Positions 8,218 through 16,971 are shown, numbered from the stretch's first letter. The stretch: 64,000 nt of DNA from Anaerolineales bacterium (GCA_015075625.1 JABTTZ010000002.1:434001-498000), one strand, 5' to 3'. The notes: generated from the sequence alone by a model not told the origin. Made by a program: numbers and translations.

Positions 8218-10197
8218 CTAACGCGGCATCAGGTTGTTTTCGATATTCCCCGCCGCATTGGTGAATTGATCCACGACCCATCCGCTTAGCCCATCGGGAG
8301 TGCGCACGACATTCCACCAGCGCAGCCCGTTGACCACCTGCGGACCGCTCTGAATGATTACCACATCGCCCGGACGGAGCAGCCCAACGACGTTATCGGC
8401 AGCAACGGCTGGCTGCCGCCGGACGTTCACATTGCCGCCCGCTGGAACATAAGCCTGCCCGCCAACCACCAACCCTAAGGGGTTATTCCCACTTGTCCCA
8501 CTGATTGACCCCGCGCCGGTGATTTGGGCGGGAACAGCGACGAACGCGCTCCCCGTGCTGAGAACAGGTTTCATCCCATTGCCCGCTAAGAAGAAGGGAT
8601 AGCCCGGCTGATTGGGCAGGGTGGGCGTCAGACCAATCCGCCAAACAGGAGCCGCCGCCAACGCTGCCGCCATCCCGTTGGCGCTGGCGAGGATCATCTC
8701 CGCGTCGGAGGTGATCAGGGTGAAGGCGATCAGGTTCGTTTGGGTGCTGGCGCTCAATGTGCCAAAGGCGAACCCTTCTGTTGTGTAGAGTGTCGTAGAT
8801 GCGCCGCCCGTTGCGGGGACAGTATGCAGCCCAAGGCTGTTGACCGCGCCGTTCCCGCCAGAGATCGGGTCAAGCCCACTGCCCGGCGGCGGGCTGACCG
8901 TGCGGGAAAGGACATTCGTCGTGTAAACAAGTGTCGCCCCGCCGGGTAGCCACACGACGCGATCCACACCGGGGAGGGTCGCCAGCGGCGTAATCGCGCC
9001 GCTGACCAAGTCAATGATTGCCAAGCCAGTCGACGTGGGGCTGCCATCCGCCGCAAACTGAACGGCGGCAATCTTCAAGCCATCAGGCGAGAGGGCGAAC
9101 CGTCCATAGTTCGGCAGCGTCCAGCGGACGGTGCCATCAAAGCCCGTCAGCGCCATGCCCCGTCCGGTGCAGTTTGTCGTGTGGAGAATCCCCTGTCCGG
9201 TGTAGACGAGGCGTTTTTGCGACCCTTCATAGCCGGTATCCATCATGGCACGTTGGTAAGCGGCGCTGTAACCACCTCCGCCGCAGCCAACGCCAAAGGC
9301 AAAACTGCCCGCAACAAAGGGCTGTCCACCAGTTGCTAGCACGCCCTGCACTTGGATCAGTACATCGTTTGGGTTGGTTGCCGAGGGCTGTCCGGTAAAG
9401 ACGGGATAAAGAACCGACGTCCCATCCAGCGACCACGCAACCCCGATCTCGGTCATGATTCCCGTTGCCACGCGGAGCGGTGCGCTGCCCGAGGTGGCGA
9501 CATAAAGTTCTTGGCTGTTTTCCGTCCGCTTCGTGAAGGCAAAGCGCGAGCCATCGGGCGACCACGTGAGGTTGTCATAATAGGCGTCTGCCGTCCAATA
9601 GGGGCTGGCGGCGTCACGTCCGCCGTTGGCATCACCCGTCACGTTTGTTGCTGGCACGTTCGGCGCAGCTTGCAAGACACGCACATTGCCACTGTCGCCC
9701 ACATAGGCTAAAACGGGGATGTTATAGGTTGTCGTTGTAGTTGTACCGAGCGCTTCCACCGCAACTTTCCCACCCGCGACAGGAATCACTGGCGGCGGCG
9801 CGGTGGGATCTGCGCCGCCTGTTGTCGCCCCAAGCCCCGTCCCCGTGCAGTAGAGGATCACACCGCCATTCAGCGTTGTGCGGTATTCGTAGCTCCCCAC
9901 GTCACGCAGGGTGATATCGACCTTCCAAGCGCGGGTGACGCCCGGCGCTGCCCCCGCCCCAACGGTGCAGCCGAGGTTGTCGTTGCTCACGGCGACTTCT
10001 TCCCAAAGGTACTGCCCATCCATCCGTCGCCAGCTAACGCTTTTCCCAATGCGGCTGCTCAGATCATTGAAAATGGCGTCAAGGATGGTCTCGCTGGGAC
10101 CGCCTTGCGCACGAACAGGCGAGGTCAGAGAGAGGAAGGGAACGCACAGCACCAGCAGTACTGCAATGGGAAACGCACGTCGAAAAGAATTGGTCAT
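8218..10197 (-). CDS. Secreted TolB-like beta-propeller protein with C-terminal SH3b domain
   Basis: The chosen start is the ATG at 10197, which has AAAGGAG at proper spacing and opens a clear signal peptide (basic NSFRR, hydrophobic IAVLLVLCVPFLSL, then an AQG cleavage region). The frame can be extended to 10410, but that would run through the tRNA-Thr gene. The mature protein (about 630 residues) has several PD40-type blades with the pattern 'LTWSPDGSRFAF', 'FALSPDGLKIAAV' and 'VVWLPGGATLVY'. The last 60 residues are an SH3b domain (NVRRQPAVAADNVVGLLRPG to GWVV), a module often found on cell-wall-binding proteins. It is probably exported and attached to the envelope; the ligand is unknown. 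Confidence 0.85.
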   Translation of the reverse strand: MTNSFRRAFPIAVLLVLCVPFLSLTSPVRAQGGPSETILDAIFNDLSSRIGKSVSWRRMDGQYLWEEVAVSNDNLGCTVGAGAAPGVTRAWKVDITLRDVGSYEYRTTLNGGVILYCTGTGLGATTGGADPTAPPPVIPVAGGKVAVEALGTTTTTTYNIPVLAYVGDSGNVRVLQAAPNVPATNVTGDANGGRDAASPYWTADAYYDNLTWSPDGSRFAFTKRTENSQELYVATSGSAPLRVATGIMTEIGVAWSLDGTSVLYPVFTGQPSATNPNDVLIQVQGVLATGGQPFVAGSFAFGVGCGGGGYSAAYQRAMMDTGYEGSQKRLVYTGQGILHTTNCTGRGMALTGFDGTVRWTLPNYGRFALSPDGLKIAAVQFAADGSPTSTGLAIIDLVSGAITPLATLPGVDRVVWLPGGATLVYTTNVLSRTVSPPPGSGLDPISGGNGAVNSLGLHTVPATGGASTTLYTTEGFAFGTLSASTQTNLIAFTLITSDAEMILASANGMAAALAAAPVWRIGLTPTLPNQPGYPFFLAGNGMKPVLSTGSAFVAVPAQITGAGSISGTSGNNPLGLVVGGQAYVPAGGNVNVRRQPAVAADNVVGLLRPGDVVIIQSGPQVVNGLRWWNVVRTPDGLSGWVVDQFTNAAGNIENNLMPR

Positions 10198-10329
10198 TCC
10201 AGACTCCTTTTGAAAGAACCTAATCACCCTCGCTGCTCTTGCTTCCATGATAGCCCATTTTTGCGCGGCGGGGCGTATTAACGTGAGCAAAAAGGGAAAT
10301 AAAAAACGCCCCTTTACAGGAGCGTCTTG

Positions 10330-10401
10330 AGCCACCTTCGGGACTTGAACCCGAAACCCCTCGCTTACGAAGCGAATGCTCTGCCATTGAGCTAAGGTGG
10401 C
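10330..10401 (-). tRNA. tRNA-Thr (anticodon CGT)
   Basis: A full cloverleaf reads on the minus strand: acceptor GCCACCT paired with AGGTGGC, D-stem GCTC/GAGC, anticodon stem TTCGC-like with loop TTCGTAA (anticodon CGT, reading ACG), and T-loop TTCAAGT. CCA is not encoded. It is preceded by a good promoter at 10425-10453. Confidence 0.95.
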
Positions 10402-10424
10402 AAGGGACATATCGATTGAGGGTA

Positions 10425-10453
10425 ATTATAGTGACCTCCCTCATTTGCGTCAA
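10425..10453 (-). promoter_or_regulatory. Sigma-70 type promoter of tRNA-Thr
   Basis: On the minus strand TTGACG (10448-10453), a 17-bp spacer and TATAAT (10425-10430) lie about 24 bp before the tRNA 5' end. Confidence 0.8.
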
Positions 10454-10481
10454 GGGCAGAGGCGTGCTGTTCCCCCGCCCC

Positions 10482-11129
10482 CTAGCTTGTCTCGGCGTCG
10501 GCGTTCACATCCAGCGGCACATCGACCTTCGCCGCAATGTCTGTCGGCTTGAGGGTGGGCTTAGAGGGCGGTTGGGCGGCGGGCTGTGCTGGAACAGGGG
10601 TCGAAATGGGCGTGACCGGATTCGAGGGTGCCGGCGTTGTGGCGGGGACGGCTGCCGAGACGTTACTTCCGCCGCGCATGATCTCTCGATCTTGGACGAT
10701 CTTGTTGATCCCGTTGCGGACGATGTTCATTGTTTTCAATAGGTGGGATTCAAACTCGCGCAGCACATCCAACACATAACTATCGGCATCAGAGCGGATT
10801 TGCTCAGCATCCAACCGCGCCTGTTCGATGATCTGTGCGGCGCGGTTTTGTGCCGCTTGGGTGATCGCGTCCCGCTGGATGAGCATTTCGGCTTTATCCT
10901 TCGCCTGATCGACAACGCGGGCGGCTTCTTCGCCTGCCTGTGCCATGAGGCGATCCCGCTGCGTCAGAATGCGATTTGCCTTGTCGATCTCCTCTGGAAC
11001 GGAGATGCGCATCTGATCAATAACTTCTAAGGCGCGTTCCTCATCAATCAGGGTCAATTTCGTCAACCAAACATGACGTCCCTCATCGATGAGTTCTTCC
11101 AGCCGATCTACAAGGTGCTGAATATCCAT
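10482..11129 (-). CDS. DivIVA/SepIVA-like coiled-coil protein
   Basis: 215 residues. Residues 1-35 (MDIQHLVDRLEELIDEG...) resemble the short N-terminal region of DivIVA-like proteins; residues 40-150 form a long charged coiled coil (ARVVDQAKDKAEMLIQRDA, AAQIIEQARLDAEQI); the tail is Pro/Ala-rich and disordered. No membrane helix or catalytic motif is visible. The gene lies just downstream of coaD on the same strand with a 43-bp gap, an arrangement I recall for similar coiled-coil genes in Actinobacteria and Chloroflexi. A role in cell division or polar growth is inferred from the family resemblance only. It could instead be an uncharacterised ATP-synthase-b-like coiled coil. Confidence 0.65.
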   Translation of the reverse strand: MDIQHLVDRLEELIDEGRHVWLTKLTLIDEERALEVIDQMRISVPEEIDKANRILTQRDRLMAQAGEEAARVVDQAKDKAEMLIQRDAITQAAQNRAAQIIEQARLDAEQIRSDADSYVLDVLREFESHLLKTMNIVRNGINKIVQDREIMRGGSNVSAAVPATTPAPSNPVTPISTPVPAQPAAQPPSKPTLKPTDIAAKVDVPLDVNADAETS

Positions 11130-11172
11130 AGCCGGTCAATCCCCCCCCGCGTTGGTATGGTATAGGTATGAT

Positions 11173-11709
11173 TTAAGAATCACCCAAACTGATCACGTAA
11201 TCGCGCTCAATTCCATTTTGGCGCTGTTCACTAAATTTTTGCCCTAACGCCTCGCAAATATGAGACGGCGCCATGCTGGAGACATCCCCGCCAAGTGAGG
11301 CAACCTCGCGCACGGTGCTGGAACTGAGATGAAGGTGACGCTCATCGGCAATGAAGGTGACCATCTCAATTTCTGGCGCTAGGCGGCGGTTTGCCAGCGC
11401 CATGCGGAATTCCAACTCAAAATCAGAAAAAACCCGCAAGCCGCGAATGATCGCATACGCGCCAATCTTTTTCGCATAGTCTACAGTCAATCCGCTGTAG
11501 GATGCAACCTTTACGTTGGAAAGGGCGTGCAGGGATTTCTCCAACATGGCAACGCGCTCATGGACATTGAACAGCAGTTTCTTCGCCGGGCGGTCATAAA
11601 CGGCGACATAGACTTCCTCGAAAACCCGCGCCGCTCGCGTCACAATGTCAATATGCCCAAAATGCGCTGGGTCAAACGAACCCGGGTACACCCCGCGACG
11701 AATAGCCAT
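11173..11709 (-). CDS. coaD: Phosphopantetheine adenylyltransferase
   Basis: 178 residues, close to the usual 160-170. It transfers AMP from ATP to 4'-phosphopantetheine to give dephospho-CoA, the penultimate step of CoA synthesis. The nucleotidyltransferase motif GSFDPAHFGH is at the N terminus (HxGH signature), KKIGAYAIIRGLRVFSDFE in the middle carries the conserved RGLR...DFE segment, and HLSSSTVRE near residue 128 is the ISSTxVRE motif. The start ATG follows AGGAAA. It is co-directional with the DivIVA-like gene downstream. Confidence 0.96.
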   Translation of the reverse strand: MAIRRGVYPGSFDPAHFGHIDIVTRAARVFEEVYVAVYDRPAKKLLFNVHERVAMLEKSLHALSNVKVASYSGLTVDYAKKIGAYAIIRGLRVFSDFELEFRMALANRRLAPEIEMVTFIADERHLHLSSSTVREVASLGGDVSSMAPSHICEALGQKFSEQRQNGIERDYVISLGDS

Positions 11710-11794
11710 CTTTTTTCGTTTCCTCTCCTTCTCTTACCTTTAAGGGTATCGTTAAATTTTAAATTTCGCACATCGATGAATCACTGGAGGTGTG

Positions 11795-11824
11795 CGGACG
11801 CCCTCTAAGGTGTCCCTACAGGGG
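11795..11824. repeat. Dispersed mini-palindrome (reverse copy of 7540-7571)
   Basis: GCGGACGCCCTCTAAGGTGT followed by CCCTACAGGGGG reads as the reverse complement of the copy at 7540-7571, with a few changes. It lies between coaD and the aldehyde dehydrogenase. Confidence 0.65.
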
Positions 11825-11856
11825 GATGCGGCGGCGCAGTGGGCAACAACAGGGGA

Positions 11857-13302
11857 TCACCCCTCCACGCCAACGACTCGTGTCCCGCAGAAAAAGCGGT
11901 AAGTCTCCACCGTCCCTTCCTCACTGTAGCCGCTCCATCCCCATGCCGGACGGGGGGCAAAAAGGTTCAGGCTCATCATGCTAGAGCCGTTCACTTTGAC
12001 CCCGCCCGCATGGACGCGCCGCCCAATGCGCATGGCGCGTTCACTATCGCCGGCAAAGAGATAGCCCTCCAACCCGTAGGGGGTGCCGTTTGCCAGCGCC
12101 AGCGCCTCGTCATCGGTACGGAAGGGATGTACCGTCCCGATGGGTCCGAACAACTCATCTTGAGCATCGGCGGGGTGAACTCCAGTGATTAACGTGGGGG
12201 CGAGGTAATTCCCCCCTTCGGGGAGCGGTGTTGTGCTGTGTGTCGTGCCGCCCTTGCGTTGCAGCGCCTCGATCTGCCCACGCAGTTTTGCCACATGGCG
12301 GGAGTGGATCAGCGGACCCATCGCGCTTTCGGAGGCAAGTGGGTGACCAACCTTTACCCCGCGCAAGCGTTCCAAGACCATCTCTAGCAGACGCTCGGCA
12401 ATCGTTTCATGGATGATCAAGCGCCCTAACGCCCGACACCACTGCCCATTCAGAGCGGTCATCAGGTTCACTATACCCGCTGCCGTCTTGTCCAGATCGG
12501 CATCCTCTAAGACGATCACTGGATTGTTGCCGCCAAGCTCCAACTGGGCGGGCTTGAAATCTGCCGCGCACGCCCGTGCAATTGCCCGCCCGCCCTCCAA
12601 CCCGCCAGTGAAACTGATCGCCTTGATGCGCGGATCGGCAACGAGGGTCGCCCCTTGCGCTGCCGCCCCATGCACAATCTGGAAAACCCCCGGTGGGAGT
12701 TTCGCCGCCGCCGCTGCCTCAGCAAAGACATCGCAGCCCTGGGGGGCGAATTCTGAGGGTTTCAAAATCACCGGACAGCCCGCCGCCAGCGCGTTAGCGA
12801 CCTTGTGTGCCGCCATCGGTGCGGGGGCGTTCCAGGGGACGAGTGCCAGCGCCGGACCCCAAGTCTGGCGATGGATCTCCGTCGGATTGCCGTTCGGTCC
12901 CTCCATGATCAGCGGAGCGGCGTGCGCCTCCATCTGTTGGATTGCCAAATGCCATGCCCCGCTGACGATGATTGTCAGCATACTCGTTGTGCCGATTACC
13001 GCCCCTGTCGTGCGTGATTCGAGTTCAGCAATCCTTTCCTTGCGGGAGTCCAGTTCGGCGGCGAGCGCGGCAAGATACGCCGCCCGCTCCGAGAGGGGTA
13101 GCCCCGCCCACGTCCCCTCGCTGTGGACGCGCCATGCCGCCGCCAACGCCCGTTCAAGGGCGGCATCGTCCGTCGCCCGCATGGGCTGAAGACGCTCCGC
13201 AGTGGTGGGGTCTTCTAACCATGTCTCAAGGGTGCGGGTGGGGGGGGCTGTCTGCCCGTCGATGTAATCGCGTGGTTCAGGCAGTGGCGAGGTCATCAGC
13301 AC
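11857..13302 (-). CDS. NAD(P)-dependent aldehyde dehydrogenase family protein
   Basis: 481 residues of the ALDH fold. It has a Rossmann cofactor-binding region with PWNAPAPMAAHKVANALAAG and FTGG, the general base glutamate in QLELGGNNPVIVLEDADLD (about residue 252) and the catalytic cysteine in GQWCRALGRLI (about residue 286); ELFGPIGTVHPF is the conserved C-terminal segment. The active-site context differs from classic GQxC[TC] enzymes (Trp before, Arg after the Cys), so the substrate cannot be named; oxidation of a small aldehyde to the acid is expected. A GTG (13302) and an ATG (13296) are both possible starts behind AAGGA. It is not in an operon. Confidence 0.88.
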   Translation of the reverse strand: MLMTSPLPEPRDYIDGQTAPPTRTLETWLEDPTTAERLQPMRATDDAALERALAAAWRVHSEGTWAGLPLSERAAYLAALAAELDSRKERIAELESRTTGAVIGTTSMLTIIVSGAWHLAIQQMEAHAAPLIMEGPNGNPTEIHRQTWGPALALVPWNAPAPMAAHKVANALAAGCPVILKPSEFAPQGCDVFAEAAAAAKLPPGVFQIVHGAAAQGATLVADPRIKAISFTGGLEGGRAIARACAADFKPAQLELGGNNPVIVLEDADLDKTAAGIVNLMTALNGQWCRALGRLIIHETIAERLLEMVLERLRGVKVGHPLASESAMGPLIHSRHVAKLRGQIEALQRKGGTTHSTTPLPEGGNYLAPTLITGVHPADAQDELFGPIGTVHPFRTDDEALALANGTPYGLEGYLFAGDSERAMRIGRRVHAGGVKVNGSSMMSLNLFAPRPAWGWSGYSEEGTVETYRFFCGTRVVGVEG

Positions 13303-13346
13303 GGTATCCTTATCTCATCTAAAATCTACGTTAGTATAGATAGGGG

Positions 13347-13508
13347 TTATGCCGTTGCCCTCATCCCCCGGCGACCCGCCTTCGGCGTGTACCCGCTCTC
13401 CCACTGGGAGAAGGGGGAATCCATTTTTTGAGGGGAAGCCCCCTCACCCGCAGAATCGCTCCTTCTTTTCCCGCAGACAGGGAAAGGGAGCGGGGGGACT
13501 GGGGTTCT
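13347..13508. repeat. Composite GC-rich repeat block
   Basis: The 382-bp gap between 13303 and 13684 contains no supported gene. It holds CTCATCCCCC, CCGCTCTCCC...GGGAGAAGGGGGAA, the hairpin GAGGGGAAGCCCCCTC and CTTTTCCCGCAG...GGGAAAGGGAG, the same building blocks as the MITE-like elements at 7346 and 56842 but without clear terminal repeats. The short open frames here are products of the repeat. Confidence 0.6.
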
Positions 13509-13684
13509 GAACTAAAAACGTCGCCACAGCCTAGTTTGGTCACTTTTGAGTTTACCCCTTCTTGGCAGATGTTCCTTTTCTATTTGCCGACACGCCTTTT
13601 AGCGGCGGGATGATGAGCGATCCCGTTTTTTCCTTGTGGGGGTACTTCGCTTCGGACAAGCCTTATCTGGCAGCCCCACCCGCG

Positions 13685-14359
13685 CTAATCCTGAATCAGG
13701 TATTTGGTGCGGAACGCCTCGGCATCAAGCACCCCTTGATCGGCGGCATCAAAGGGGATTCCGTTGGGCATCGTCGCGCCGGTGAATTCCACCTGCTGAA
13801 GGTTCAGCGCGTTCGCTAACTTTGCCCCTGTTAAGTCCGCGTGGGAAAAATCAACCCGTTCAAGGTTGGCGCGGCTGAAAATCGCCCCGCGCAGCGTGGC
13901 ATAGAGAAAACGCGCCCCACGCAGATCGGCATCGCGGAAATCGGCAGCATTCGCCGTCGTCCGATTCAGGATCACATTGCGCAAGCCGCAGCCTTTCAGC
14001 GCCGCTTCTGTCCAATCCGCCTCGCTAAAATCCTTCGATTCCAACAGGCTGGCATCCTTCGAGAGCAGCCCATCGACGTTCAGTTCAAGCAGGGCGCGGT
14101 AGGTATCGACGCGGTTTTTGCTTCGCGCTTGGAGCAGCAGTTTTTGGACATCACGCTCGGTCTGAAGACGCTTTTCCACCCCGTTCAAAAGCCAATTGAA
14201 CAAGAGGAAGGTGATGAACGTCCCTGCCATGCCCGACCCAAAATTGAGGGCGAGATCAGCGATCTTTGATCCGCTCTGGTCAGCCAACCCCCATGCGGTG
14301 GGGACGAGGGTCAGGATGAGCAAGACGCCGCCAATAAGCAAAAGCCACCGTTTGTTCAT
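13685..14359 (-). CDS. Membrane-anchored pentapeptide-repeat protein
   Basis: 224 residues. Two hydrophobic segments (about 4-26 and 42-65) would place it in the membrane as a hairpin, followed by a short coiled coil (VEKRLQTERDVQKLLLQ) and, from about residue 105, tandem A(D/N)LXX pentapeptides (ADFRDADLRGARFLYATLRG, ANLERVDFSHADLTGAKLAN) forming a right-handed beta-helix. The layout is common in uncharacterised bacterial proteins with two membrane spans and pentapeptide repeats. The biochemical function is unknown. It lies 37 bp downstream of the dinB-like gene on the same strand. Confidence 0.8.
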   Translation of the reverse strand: MNKRWLLLIGGVLLILTLVPTAWGLADQSGSKIADLALNFGSGMAGTFITFLLFNWLLNGVEKRLQTERDVQKLLLQARSKNRVDTYRALLELNVDGLLSKDASLLESKDFSEADWTEAALKGCGLRNVILNRTTANAADFRDADLRGARFLYATLRGAIFSRANLERVDFSHADLTGAKLANALNLQQVEFTGATMPNGIPFDAADQGVLDAEAFRTKYLIQD

Positions 14360-14396
14360 GCCGTTTCTTTCTGTTTAGAGGCTGCCCTGCGCCCTA

Positions 14397-14900
14397 TCAT
14401 TCGGGGATGTAAGGCGCTTCGGCGTGGATCGCCCCAACGAACACGCCCAAATCGGTATGCCCCAAAAGTTGGCGGATCGCCTGCGACTCCCCGATGTGAT
14501 ACCAATAGTGATACGTCATCCGCCGCAGCATCGATCCGATGCTTTCGGGGAGAGACTTTTCGTTCAGGGTGAAGTGGGTCGTCAAAAGGTCGGTGGTGAT
14601 CGTCTCTAGGAAGGGGTCGGCGGCAGCCGTGATCGTCCGCCAGACCTCCCACATAGCGCTGATCGACGGTGTGCTGGCGGGTTTGCCGAATCCAGCATCG
14701 TTCACGTCGGGAAAAGGGGTCTGTCCTTGCGCCGCCGTCAGCCAATAGCGCTGTTCTTGCCACGACAAATGGGCGACCACCCAACCGAGGGAATTCATTG
14801 GCTCAATGCGGCGGAAACCGTCTTCCTCGCTGATTCCTGCCAGCGCCCGTTGAAACTCGCTGCGGGTGAAGCGCAGTTGCAAAACAAGGGGATGGGTCAT
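14397..14900 (-). CDS. DinB-family protein
   Basis: 167 residues from the ATG at 14898-14900. Longer frames upstream run into the RNase HI gene and are not supported. It is a four-helix bundle of the DinB/YfiT type, with histidines at the positions expected for the metal site (VVAHLSW near residue 46 and YHYWYHIGESQAIR near 130). The family includes thiol S-transferases and damage-inducible proteins, so the activity cannot be fixed from sequence. It follows the RNase HI gene with a 49-bp gap on the same strand. Confidence 0.8.
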   Translation of the reverse strand: MTHPLVLQLRFTRSEFQRALAGISEEDGFRRIEPMNSLGWVVAHLSWQEQRYWLTAAQGQTPFPDVNDAGFGKPASTPSISAMWEVWRTITAAADPFLETITTDLLTTHFTLNEKSLPESIGSMLRRMTYHYWYHIGESQAIRQLLGHTDLGVFVGAIHAEAPYIPE

Positions 14901-14949
14901 GGTGTGCGGGTAGTCCTTCTGTGTGTTCGTAGGGGACGGTGGGGCGTCT

Positions 14950-15624
14950 TTACTTCCGTCCAAAATCTGCCGGATTTTCGCCCCAATGAGAAGTTTCCCA
15001 CTTGAGGACGGGACTGCTGTACTCATGTTCGTTCAGCCATTTTTCCGCCCTCTCCACAAGTTCGAACAGGGTATCGTTCGAGGCGCGGCGCAGATGGGTT
15101 GTCTTGCATTTTTTCTGGCGCACCCAACTGATTGCTGTGCGGGAGTCACTGTAGACGGGGGTAGTCTTGCCCGCCTTTGTGAGGAGGGCAAGGGCGTGAA
15201 CAATCGCCAAAAACTCCCCGATGTTGTTCGTCCCATCGGGGTAGGGTCCCACGCGAAAAAGTTCTTCTTTTGTATAGGTGTCCACCCCCCGATATTCCAC
15301 CGGACCCGGCACGCCCGCACAGGCGGCATCCACCGCCCAACTGTCCCAGATCAACTCTGGCAGGGGGGCTGTACGGGCGGTGCGCACCACATGGGCTGGT
15401 TTTGCGGCGGGCTGCCCTTCGGCGGAAGGGGGCGTGCCTTTCTTGATGTACGACTCAGCGGGCTGCTCAAAGGCTGCCTTTGCCTCGGCAAGGGAGAGGA
15501 ACGCCTTATGCCGCGCCTGAGGAAAGCCCTTTACCTGTGCCTCACACGCCGCCCATGTCTCGTAGATACCCGGGGTGCGCCCCGCCCAGACGACGTACCA
15601 TTTTTTTACGGGTTTCGCAGCCAT
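14950..15624 (-). CDS. rnhA: Ribonuclease HI with N-terminal RNA/DNA-hybrid-binding (viroplasmin) domain
   Basis: 224 residues from the ATG at 15624, which has AGAAAGG just upstream; the longer frame to 15759 covers a dispersed repeat. Residues 1-50 (KKWYVVWAGRTPGIYETWA...) are the hybrid-binding domain found in RNase H1 of eukaryotes and some bacteria. The catalytic domain has the four acidic residues: Asp in WAVDAACAGVPGPVEYRGV, Glu in NNIGEFLAIVHAL, Asp in VYSDSRTAISWV and Asp in ENPADFGRK at the very end. It removes RNA from RNA-DNA hybrids in primers and R-loops. The conserved Gly of the first motif is replaced (SGNPG to AGVPG), as is common in this subfamily. Confidence 0.92.
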   Translation of the reverse strand: MAAKPVKKWYVVWAGRTPGIYETWAACEAQVKGFPQARHKAFLSLAEAKAAFEQPAESYIKKGTPPSAEGQPAAKPAHVVRTARTAPLPELIWDSWAVDAACAGVPGPVEYRGVDTYTKEELFRVGPYPDGTNNIGEFLAIVHALALLTKAGKTTPVYSDSRTAISWVRQKKCKTTHLRRASNDTLFELVERAEKWLNEHEYSSPVLKWETSHWGENPADFGRK

Positions 15625-15662
15625 AATACCTTTCTGGGGAGGTGCTAGGATAAAAACACGCC

Positions 15663-15692
15663 TGTAGGGGCGACCCTGTGTGGTCGCCCACC
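15663..15692. repeat. Dispersed mini-palindrome (GTAGGGGCGACC family)
   Basis: TGTAGGGGCGACCCTGTGTG followed by GTCGCCCACC, nearly identical to the copy at 5857-5884. It lies between the M29 peptidase and RNase HI genes. Confidence 0.7.
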
Positions 15693-15709
15693 ATCTCATC
15701 CGGCACGCC

Positions 15710-16816
15710 CTACAGCACCAAAAATTCACCGTTCTCGTAGAAGGTTTCACCATCAACACGGATCACGCCACCATCGCGCATGTCGCAGATCATGTCCCAA
15801 TGGATTGCCGAATGGTTCACTGCGCCGGTGCTGGCATACGCCTTCCCCAACGCCATGTGAACCGTCCCCTGAATCTTCTCATCAAAGAGGATTTGCCCTG
15901 TGAAGCGATTCACCCCGCGATTCGTCCCAATAGCAAATTCGCCCAGACGCCGCGCCCCTTCATCGGTATCGAGGGTGGCGAGTAGAAACGATTCGTTCTC
16001 GGCTGCCGTCGCCTTCACGACGACGCCATCCTTGAAATGAAGTTCTGCCCCGCGCACGATATTCCCATTGTAGATTGCCGGATAGGTGAAGCGCACCCAC
16101 CCGTTCACGCTGTTTTCGACGGGTCCGGTGAAGATTTCGCCATCGGGAAAGTTAAATTTCCCGTTGGCGTTTTCCCAAAGGCGTCCTTCGGCGCTGAAGG
16201 TGAGATCGATGTTTTTGCCTTGCACATGGAAGGCTTTCTTCCCGCGCAGCCAGGTGATCAGCTTGTCTTGCATGGCGGAGAGTTCGTGCCAAAAGCGAAG
16301 CGGGTCTGGCTCGGCAACCATGCACGCCCCAAAGACGAAATTTTCGTAATCGGTCTCGCTCATGCCGGCGTCGCGGGCATAGGCGGGCGTGGGGTAAAGG
16401 GTTGTGCAGCGGCGGAGCGTTCGCGCTGCCTCCCGATCCATCTGAATGTTGATGATCCCTCCTTTGGAGCGCATGTACGCTTGTTGTTTTTCGGGTGGGA
16501 AGGCGACCAACGCGCCGGTTTCTTCTTCCGCCTCAATGCGCACGATGCACGATGCTGTTTCGTACATCAGCTTGAGCATCGGATTTAGGCGTTCAATCTG
16601 CGCTACCGCGCCGTGTTCCAACAAAACGACGCCCTCGCCGCTCATGTGGACGTAATTGAACGGGACGCCGCCTGCCTTGAGTGCCTCGGCGGTGAGCGCC
16701 CGCATAAGCGGCTGCGCCAATGGCGAAGTCCCTCGGAATAAACAGACCTCGCCGGGTTTGACCGCCAGCGAATAATTCACGATCACTTCCGCCATTTTTT
16801 GAGTGCGGGAATCCAT
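15710..16816 (-). CDS. Aminopeptidase, peptidase family M29
   Basis: 368 residues, the usual M29 length (about 370-410). It is a cytoplasmic metallo-aminopeptidase that releases N-terminal residues from peptides. The metal-binding residues seen in thermophilic aminopeptidases are present: Glu in FPDGEIFTGPVE (about 225), Glu in GAELHFKDG (about 260), His in TVHMALGKAY (about 322) and the HWDMICDM pair (about 342-348). The segment IGTNRGVNRFTGQILFDEKI is the conserved tail block. It is monocistronic: a bidirectional terminator lies upstream and RNase HI begins behind a repeat downstream. Confidence 0.92.
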   Translation of the reverse strand: MDSRTQKMAEVIVNYSLAVKPGEVCLFRGTSPLAQPLMRALTAEALKAGGVPFNYVHMSGEGVVLLEHGAVAQIERLNPMLKLMYETASCIVRIEAEEETGALVAFPPEKQQAYMRSKGGIINIQMDREAARTLRRCTTLYPTPAYARDAGMSETDYENFVFGACMVAEPDPLRFWHELSAMQDKLITWLRGKKAFHVQGKNIDLTFSAEGRLWENANGKFNFPDGEIFTGPVENSVNGWVRFTYPAIYNGNIVRGAELHFKDGVVVKATAAENESFLLATLDTDEGARRLGEFAIGTNRGVNRFTGQILFDEKIQGTVHMALGKAYASTGAVNHSAIHWDMICDMRDGGVIRVDGETFYENGEFLVL

Positions 16817-16935
16817 AAAACCACCTTTAGAGACTGCAAAATCAAGAAGATGTTTACGCGCTGTAGCTTAGCATGAGGGGTAAAAAGTCGCAATGCAGGG
16901 AGGGTGATTCAAGCTATCCGCCGCGCATCGGAATG

Positions 16936-16964
16936 AAAAAAGCCAGAGTTTCTCTGGCTTTTTT
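16936..16964 (-). terminator. Intrinsic terminator after initiator tRNA-Met
   Basis: A perfect stem, AAAAAAGCCAGAG (16936-16948) and CTCTGGCTTTTTT (16952-16964), with a 3-base loop. On the minus strand it follows the tRNA 3' end by 8 bases and is followed by T residues; it is symmetric and could work in both directions. Confidence 0.85.
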
Positions 16965-16971
16965 GGTGGCT

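Noticed and set aside
10198-10410. N-terminal extension of the TolB-like protein
   Set aside because: It overlaps tRNA-Thr completely; the internal start at 10197 has a ribosome site and signal peptide.
13361-13613. Two short open frames in the gap before the pentapeptide gene
   Set aside because: They consist of the GC-rich repeat block and show no codon pattern or known motif.
15625-15759. N-terminal extension of RNase HI
   Set aside because: It reads through a dispersed palindromic repeat and the end of the M29 gene; the ATG at 15624 has a good ribosome site.
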